12,285 bases of DNA. Source: Lysobacteraceae bacterium. Lineage in GTDB: Bacteria > Pseudomonadota > Gammaproteobacteria > Xanthomonadales > Xanthomonadaceae. The notes below the pieces were generated by a model, which worked only from the letters and a program-made list of their open reading frames with translations, had not been told where the DNA came from and searched no databases. The translations under genes were made by a program, and so were the position numbers. The stretch lies in the NCBI GenBank assembly GCA_003449195.1, contig DMID01000098.1:547-12831 (forward strand). The letters run 5' to 3'. Shown piece by piece: positions 6,915 to 12,285 of this stretch; position 1 is the first letter of the stretch, and each line of letters begins with the position of its first letter.

Positions 6915-8312
6915 ATGTCCGCACGCCCCGGTTTCCGTCCCGATGCAGGCGATGCCCGCATCGACCAGTTGCGCGTCCCGCCGCATTCGATCGAGGCCGA
7001 GCAGGCCGTGCTCGGCGGCCTGATGCTGGCGCCGGAAGCCTTCGACCGGGTCAGCGACCAGTTGGTGGAAGGCGATTTCTACCGCCGCGACCACCAGCTG
7101 ATCTACCGCGCCATCCGCGAGATGGCCGACCGCAGCCGGCCGTTCGACGCGGTCACGCTGGGCGAGTGGTTCGAATCGCAAGGCCAATCCGAGCTGGTGG
7201 CCGGCGGCGCCTACCTGATCGAACTGGCCAGCACCACGCCGTCGGCGGCCAACATCACCGCGTACGCCGAAATCGTGCGCGACAAGGCGGTGATGCGGCA
7301 GCTGATCCAGGTCGGCACCGACATCGTCAACAACGGCTTCCAGCCCGAAGGCCGCGAGAGCCAGGAGCTGGTGGCGGAGGCCGAGCAGAAGGTGTTCGCC
7401 ATCGCCGAATCCGGCGCACGCGGGCGCACCGACTTCGTCGGCATGCACAGCGCGCTGCGCGATGCGTTCACCGTGCTGCAGGACCGCTTCAACAACGGCG
7501 ACGCGATCACCGGCCTGCCGACCGGCTATACCGAATTCGACATGATGACCGCCGGCCTGCAGCCGACCGACCTGGTGATCCTCGCCGCGCGTCCGGCGAT
7601 GGGCAAGACCACCTTCGCGTTGAACATCGCCGAGTTTGCGGCGATCAAGTCGAAGAAGGCGGTGGCGGTGTTCTCGATGGAAATGTCCGCGCCGCAGCTG
7701 GCCTTGCGCCTGATTTCGTCGAACGGCCGCATCAATGCCACGCGCCTGCGCACCGGCCAGCTCGAAGACGAGGACTGGGCGCGCGTGACCGGCGCCATTT
7801 CGATGCTGAAGGAAACCAAGATCTTCATCGACGACACGCCCGGCCTGTCGCCGGATGTGCTGCGCGCCAAGGCCCGGCGGCTGAAGCGCGAGCACGACCT
7901 GGGGCTGATCGTGATCGACTACCTGCAGCTGATGAGCGTGCCGGGCAACAGCGAGAACCGGGCGACGGAAATCTCCGAGATCAGCCGTTCGCTCAAGGGA
8001 CTGGCCAAGGAGCTGAACGTGCCGGTGATCGCGCTGTCCCAGCTCAACCGCTCGCTGGAGTCGCGCACCGACAAGCGCCCGGTGATGGCCGACCTGCGCG
8101 AATCCGGCGCCATCGAGCAGGACGCGGACATGATCGTGTTCATCTACCGCGACGACTACTACAACCGCGAGAATTCGCCGGACAAGGGCCTGGCCGAGAT
8201 CATCATCGGCAAGCAGCGTTCCGGCCCGACCGGCTCGCTCAAGCTCAAGTTCTTCGGCGAATACACCCGCTTCGACAATCTGGCCCACGACAGCGTGGGG
8301 TCGTTCGAATGA
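6915..8312 (+). CDS. dnaB: Replicative DNA helicase DnaB
   Basis: DnaB is the hexameric 5'-3' helicase that unwinds DNA at the replication fork and contacts primase and DnaA/DnaC-type loaders. From the ATG at 6915 it has 465 residues (E. coli 471). The N-terminal domain begins with VPPHSIEAEQAVLGGLM (21-37). The RecA-like domain has Walker A ARPAMGKTT (225-233, Lys231), Glu256 in FSMEMS, Walker B LIVIDYLQLM (about 331-340), SQLNRSLE and an arginine finger in KQRSGPTG (Arg435). No intein is present. The frame is open upstream, with an ATG at 6870 that would add 15 residues. The 6915 start is preferred because it gives the N-terminal length of E. coli DnaB and has GGAG 11 bases upstream. Confidence 0.96.
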   Translation: MSARPGFRPDAGDARIDQLRVPPHSIEAEQAVLGGLMLAPEAFDRVSDQLVEGDFYRRDHQLIYRAIREMADRSRPFDAVTLGEWFESQGQSELVAGGAYLIELASTTPSAANITAYAEIVRDKAVMRQLIQVGTDIVNNGFQPEGRESQELVAEAEQKVFAIAESGARGRTDFVGMHSALRDAFTVLQDRFNNGDAITGLPTGYTEFDMMTAGLQPTDLVILAARPAMGKTTFALNIAEFAAIKSKKAVAVFSMEMSAPQLALRLISSNGRINATRLRTGQLEDEDWARVTGAISMLKETKIFIDDTPGLSPDVLRAKARRLKREHDLGLIVIDYLQLMSVPGNSENRATEISEISRSLKGLAKELNVPVIALSQLNRSLESRTDKRPVMADLRESGAIEQDADMIVFIYRDDYYNRENSPDKGLAEIIIGKQRSGPTGSLKLKFFGEYTRFDNLAHDSVGSFE

Positions 8313-8349
8313 TGCCGGCCCGCGGCGTCGTTCGGGCCTGAATCCCGCG

Positions 8350-9773
<1,424 letters not shown>

Positions 9774-9777
<4 letters not shown>

Positions 9778-9788
9778 AACCGTTTCAG
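9774..9788. repeat. 15-bp palindrome over the phrB stop codon
   Basis: CTGAAAC-C-GTTTCAG is a perfect 7-bp inverted repeat with a single central base, spanning the phrB stop (TGA, 9775-9777). Its shape resembles LacI-family operators. It lies 104 bases before the lipoprotein start. Seven-base arms occur by chance about once in a window of this size, so the function is open. Confidence 0.3.
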
Positions 9789-9891
9789 GCTGAATGGCAT
9801 CTGCAATACCGGCCCCGCATCATCCGTCGATGACAGCCACATGCGTATGCTTTACACGCCAAGTTCCATGTCATCCAAGGAGGAAATCATC

Positions 9892-10587
9892 ATGTCCCGT
9901 TCCGTCACTAAGCTCCTCGCCGTGAGCATCGCCAGCACGCTCGTGCTGTCTGCCTGCGCCACCGGCGGCATGTACGTGCAGCAGGACGCCAACGGCAACC
10001 CCACCCAGCAGCAGCCGCGCACCGGCCGCGGTGCGTTGATCGGCACCGCCATCGGCGTGGCCGCAGGCCTGCTCAGCGGGGACAGCGCCACCGAACGCCG
10101 CCAGCACGCGATGATCGGCGCCGGCATCGGCGCGCTGAGCGGTGCCGCCATCGGCAACTATCAGGACCGCCAGGAACGCGCACTGCGCGAGCGCACCGCC
10201 AACACCGGCATCGACGTGCAGCGCCAGGGTGACAACATCACCTTGAACCTGCCCGACGGCATCACCTTCGATTTCGGCAAATCCGACCTGAAGCCGCAGT
10301 TCTACGGTGCCCTCAACGGCGTGGCCGGCACGCTGAAGGAATACGACCAGACCATGATCGAAGTGGTCGGCCACACCGACAGCATCGGCAGCGATGCCTA
10401 CAACCTGCAGTTGTCCAAGCAGCGCGCCGATGCGGTGGCCGCGTATCTGGAAGGGCAGGGCGTGCAGGCCGTGCGCGTGCAGACGCTGGGTGCCGGCAAG
10501 GCTTACCCGATTGCCGACAACGCCACCGAGGCCGGCCGTGCGCAGAACCGCCGCGTCGAGATCCGGGTGGTGCCGCTGCGTTCCTGA
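9892..10587 (+). CDS. Glycine-zipper OmpA-family outer-membrane lipoprotein (YiaD-like)
   Basis: The 231-residue precursor has a lipoprotein signal peptide: basic start MSRSVTK, hydrophobic core, and lipobox LSAC with lipidated Cys22. A Gln/Asn-rich linker follows (30-43). Next come two Gly/Ala helices of glycine-zipper type, about 45-63 (RGALIGTAIGVAAGLLSG) and 74-89 (MIGAGIGALSGAAIGN). The C-terminal OmpA domain (about 115-227) binds peptidoglycan; Asp163 (GHTDS) and Arg178 (LSKQRAD) are the expected diaminopimelate contacts. It probably anchors the outer membrane to the cell wall. The start at 9892 was chosen for AAGGAGGA 7 bases upstream and the signal peptide; the ATG at 9841 would bury both. 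It stands alone, ending 50 bases before a terminator. Confidence 0.93.
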   Translation: MSRSVTKLLAVSIASTLVLSACATGGMYVQQDANGNPTQQQPRTGRGALIGTAIGVAAGLLSGDSATERRQHAMIGAGIGALSGAAIGNYQDRQERALRERTANTGIDVQRQGDNITLNLPDGITFDFGKSDLKPQFYGALNGVAGTLKEYDQTMIEVVGHTDSIGSDAYNLQLSKQRADAVAAYLEGQGVQAVRVQTLGAGKAYPIADNATEAGRAQNRRVEIRVVPLRS

Positions 10588-10636
10588 TCGAATCGGCAGT
10601 GGCAGCGTGCCCGCGAAGCAAGCGGCACGGGCATGA

Positions 10637-10670
10637 CGAAACGGGCCGCCTTGCTGCGGCCCGTTTTCGT
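10637..10670. terminator. Terminator between the OmpA lipoprotein gene and lysR (likely bidirectional)
   Basis: AAACGGGCCGC (10639-10649) and GCGGCCCGTTT (10656-10666) form a perfect 11-bp stem with a 6-base loop, followed on the plus strand by TCGTTTG. Flanking CG/CG pairs can extend it. With A-rich sequence on one side and T-rich on the other, it can serve both the lipoprotein gene and the converging LysR gene, which ends at 10721. Confidence 0.85.
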
Positions 10671-10720
10671 TTGGCTGACCGATCGGAAAGCCGCGACGCA
10701 CGGCGTGCCAGAACGGCGGC

Positions 10721-11779
10721 TCAGGCCAGCGCGTCTTCCGTCGGCATGGGCTCGGCAAGCTCGTCCCGTGCGTCGATGGTGGCAGTGCGCAGGATGCCGG
10801 CCGACGGTGCCGGCTCGTCTTCCCGTCGTTCCGACGGTTTGGCATACGCGGCCTGCAGCGGACATTGCGCAAGCACGTAGTTGGCATCGAAGTCGAGCCG
10901 CTGCACGAGGAAATCGACGAATGCCCGCACCTTGGGCGTGGTGTGGCGGCCTCCGGGAAACACGGCATTGAAGTCGTATTCCGGCCCGGTCCAGCCGGCC
11001 AGCACGCGCTGCACGGCGCCGCTCTCGATGAAGGGTTTGACCGCCACGTCGCCGGTCAGCACCAGCCCCTCGCCGCACAGCAGGGCCCCGGTCAGCGCGG
11101 CCGGGTCGTTGGCAACCAGCAACGGGGTCACCGGGAATTCCTTCAGCCCGCTGCCGTCGTCCAGCGGCCAGTTGAAACGATGGCCGGTGCGCACCTTGCG
11201 GATTGCGAGGATGCGGTGGTATTGCAGCTCGTCCGGGTGCAGCGGTTCGCCGTAACGCTGGATGTAGTGCGGGCTGGCGAAGATGCGCGTGCGCATGGTG
11301 CCCAGCTTGCGTGCCACCAGGCTGGAATCGGGCAATGCGCCGGCCCGCAGGGCAAGGTCGAAATCACCATTGATCAGGTCCTGAGGCTCGTTGCTCAGGT
11401 GCATGTCCACGCGGATTTCCGGATAGAGCTCGTGGAAGGGGCCGAGCAGCGGCGCGATCCAGGTGATGCCCACCGAGTAGGGCACGGTGAAGCGCAGCCA
11501 GCCGCGCGGGCCGGAATGCAGCTGGCCGACCGCGCTTTCGGCTTCGTCCAGTTCATGGGCGATGCGTTGGCAGTGTTCGAAATAGATGCCGCCGGCTTCA
11601 GTGAGGCCGAGCTTGCGCGTGGTCCGGTGCAGCAGCTGGGCGCCGAGCCGGGCCTCGAGCTCCTGCACGCGGCGGCTGACGGTGGTCTTCGGCAGGCCGA
11701 GCACGTTGGCGGCGGCGATGAAGCTGCCTTGTTCGACCACTTTGACGAAGATGAGCGTGTCGTTGAGATCGTGGGTCAT
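10721..11779 (-). CDS. LysR-family transcriptional regulator with long C-terminal tail
   Basis: A 352-residue DNA-binding regulator. The winged helix-turn-helix is at residues 5-62 (FVKVVEQGSFIAAANVLGLPKTT, VSRRVQELEARLG, RTTRKLGLTEAG), and the effector-binding domain spans about 92-295. It resembles the DmlR/CrgA-like LysR group. LysR proteins usually have about 300 residues; this one has roughly 50 more after FVDFLVQRLDF. The tail is rich in Pro, Glu, Asp and Ala and looks disordered. The ATG at 11779 fits the usual LysR N-terminus; its ribosome-binding site is weak. It diverges from the right-end SDR-like gene, the classic layout for a LysR regulator and its target. The effector is unknown. 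Confidence 0.94.
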   Translation of the reverse strand: MTHDLNDTLIFVKVVEQGSFIAAANVLGLPKTTVSRRVQELEARLGAQLLHRTTRKLGLTEAGGIYFEHCQRIAHELDEAESAVGQLHSGPRGWLRFTVPYSVGITWIAPLLGPFHELYPEIRVDMHLSNEPQDLINGDFDLALRAGALPDSSLVARKLGTMRTRIFASPHYIQRYGEPLHPDELQYHRILAIRKVRTGHRFNWPLDDGSGLKEFPVTPLLVANDPAALTGALLCGEGLVLTGDVAVKPFIESGAVQRVLAGWTGPEYDFNAVFPGGRHTTPKVRAFVDFLVQRLDFDANYVLAQCPLQAAYAKPSERREDEPAPSAGILRTATIDARDELAEPMPTEDALA

Positions 11780-11820
11780 CCTGAAGGTCTCGCAGGAGGA
11801 GGGATTGGTCCGTGAGCGGG

Positions 11821-11851
11821 ATTATCATTCCCTGAATAAAGGACTAATCAA
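11821..11851 (-). promoter_or_regulatory. Candidate promoter of lysR
   Basis: On the minus strand, TTGATT (complement of 11846-11851) and GATAAT (complement of 11821-11826, preceded by T of an extended TGATAAT) are 19 bases apart. The spacing is slightly long, but both boxes fit well in a region otherwise GC-rich. Transcription would start near 11815, about 36 bases before the ATG. Confidence 0.5.
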
Positions 11852-11869
11852 GTGCTTTTTGCGTGATTA
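11845..11869. promoter_or_regulatory. Inverted repeat, candidate LysR operator
   Basis: TAATCA (11845-11850) and TGATTA (11864-11869) are exact reverse complements with 13 bases between. Such AT-rich interrupted dyads containing T-N11-A type spacing are typical recognition sites of LysR regulators. The left arm overlaps the candidate lysR -35 box, which would permit negative autoregulation, a usual trait of the family. Confidence 0.45.
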
Positions 11870-11932
11870 ATGTGGGCGCTCCCGAAGTGCCGGAGCCGCC
11901 CGCATGAACCATGGCCAGATCGAACGGAAATC

Positions 11933-11990
11933 AGGTTGCAATGCCGTGTCGGCAAGCAGGTTCGACCGTTTCAGGCATGCCTTGCAACCT
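11933..11990. repeat. Long imperfect inverted repeat in the lysR-SDR spacer
   Basis: AGGTTGCAATGCC (11933-11945) pairs with GGCA-tgcc-TTGCAACCT (11974-11990): 13 base pairs, with TGCC (11978-11981) bulged out and a 28-base loop. Part of the left arm can instead form a small TGCCG/CGGCA hairpin (11942-11954), so two foldings compete. It would lie in the leader of the rightward gene if transcription starts upstream of it. Confidence 0.4.
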
Positions 11991-12089
11991 TCGGAAGCGG
12001 CATGGAAGGCCGTGTTCGGCAGTCTCCATTCCTCTGTTCCGGTGCCATCATACGCGCGCCGTCTTGCCGGCATTGTTCCGTCCAAGGGA

Positions 12090-12119
12090 GTGAAAATCCC
12101 GTGACCGGGATAATTTCAC
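12090..12119 (+). promoter_or_regulatory. Hairpin enclosing the GTG start of the right-end gene
   Basis: GTGAAAATCCCG (12090-12101) pairs with CGGGAT-aa-TTTCAC (12106-12119): 12 pairs, with AA (12112-12113) bulged and a four-base loop TGAC. The first G of the GTG start (12101-12103) closes the loop, the rest of the codon is in it, and the left arm begins at the last base of the GGGAG ribosome-binding site (12086-12090). In RNA this could restrict initiation; in DNA it is also a palindromic site. Confidence 0.5.
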
Positions 12120-12285
12120 GGCCTGTTCTGGTGCTGGATGCCACCGGGCCGGTGGCTGCCGGCATCGTCGGCGCACTGCTCGAAGCCGGCCATGTGGTCC
12201 TCGCCGTGGCGGCCGATCGCAGGGGCGTGACGGCCCTGCGGCGGCGCCATGCCGATGCGGGCGCGCGGTTGCACTGTTTGTCCGG
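12101..12285 (+). CDS. SDR-like Rossmann-fold protein, N-terminal part (cut by right window edge)
   Basis: Sixty-one codons are visible before the edge. The translation starts VTGIISRPVLVLDATGPVAA and continues with GIVGALLEAGHVVLAVAADR, a beta-strand, a glycine-containing turn and a helix ending in a second strand. This is the N-terminal nucleotide-binding unit of an NAD(P)-dependent SDR-type or related Rossmann protein. The glycine pattern is not a textbook TGxxxGIG, so the exact family is uncertain. The GTG at 12101 is chosen because GGGAG is 10 bases upstream; the next in-frame GTG (12131) would cut into the first strand. It diverges from lysR and is the likely target of that regulator. 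Confidence 0.65.
   Translation, partial: MTGIISRPVLVLDATGPVAAGIVGALLEAGHVVLAVAADRRGVTALRRRHADAGARLHCLS

Larger units (their letters stand above)
11780..12100. other. 321-base spacer between lysR and the right-end gene
   Basis: This divergent intergenic region is visibly lower in GC than the genes around it, especially 11820-11872. It holds the candidate lysR promoter and operator, an interrupted GC-rich stem (GGGCG-CTCC, 11874-11882, with GGAG-c-CGCCC, 11892-11901), the inverted repeat at 11933-11990, and the start-codon hairpin at its right end. No convincing promoter for the rightward gene was found. A 66-codon frame (11904-12104) has mixed third positions and no recognisable content. Confidence 0.7.

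Noticed and set aside
6870..6917. An upstream dnaB start at 6870
   Set aside because: It gives a longer N-terminus than known DnaB proteins and has a weaker ribosome-binding site than 6915. It stays possible.
8317..8338. GGCCCG/CGGGCC inverted repeat between dnaB and phrB as a terminator
   Set aside because: The stem is only 6 bp with a 10-base loop and no T-run follows, so it is unlikely to end transcription.
9779..11976. The 12-mer ACCGTTTCAGGC found near 9779 and again near 11965
   Set aside because: Several repeated 12-mers are expected by chance in a 12-kb GC-rich window; the flanks do not match.
11904..12104. A 66-codon plus-strand frame whose stop overlaps the next gene's GTG (GTGA)
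   Set aside because: The overlap and a CGGAG upstream are tempting, but third codon positions are only moderately GC, unlike the real genes here. The region carries inverted repeats and the protein has no recognisable features.

Overview
The window is about 12.3 kb of GC-rich, tightly packed bacterial chromosome. The gene families and the GC-rich third codon positions suggest a gammaproteobacterium of the Xanthomonadaceae/Lysobacterales type. This is an inference from gene content and protein likeness, not from a search. No mobile element, CRISPR array, tRNA or rRNA was seen, and the gene content is mostly core.

Left part (1-4781, all minus strand): seven genes run head to tail in the order asnS, a 102-residue protein of unknown function, a PaiB-like FMN-binding protein, an atypical SDR oxidoreductase, a beta-carbonic anhydrase (can), 3-hydroxyanthranilate 3,4-dioxygenase (nbaC) and kynureninase (kynU, cut by the left edge). 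Gaps are 4 to 69 bases and no terminator is visible between them. The last two genes belong to the tryptophan-to-quinolinate (de novo NAD) branch of the kynurenine pathway: KynU makes 3-hydroxyanthranilate and NbaC opens its ring.

Middle part (4782-9777, plus strand): a divergent promoter region leads to an IscA-type Fe-S carrier. The conserved rpsF-rpsR-rplI-dnaB cluster follows, without priB, and then a class I photolyase (phrB) 37 bases after dnaB. The rpsF leader can fold into a structure resembling the known S6:S18 autoregulatory mRNA motif. The rpsR-rplI spacer is almost entirely hairpins. A strong terminator follows rplI, so dnaB needs its own promoter, and a cluster of DnaA-box-like repeats lies in that spacer.

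Right part (9778-12285): a glycine-zipper/OmpA outer-membrane lipoprotein (plus) converges on a LysR-family regulator (minus) with a terminator between them. The LysR gene diverges from a Rossmann-fold (SDR-like) gene cut by the right edge. The 321-base spacer between them is lower in GC and holds a candidate operator overlapping the lysR -35 box, a long imperfect inverted repeat, and a hairpin that encloses the GTG start of the right-end gene.

Most of the window is ordinary. The best leads are the RNA and DNA structures (rpsF leader, rpsR-rplI spacer, right-edge start hairpin), the DnaA-like repeats before dnaB, and the mixed asnS-to-kynU gene set with its carbonic anhydrase and its SDR lacking the usual catalytic Tyr and Lys.
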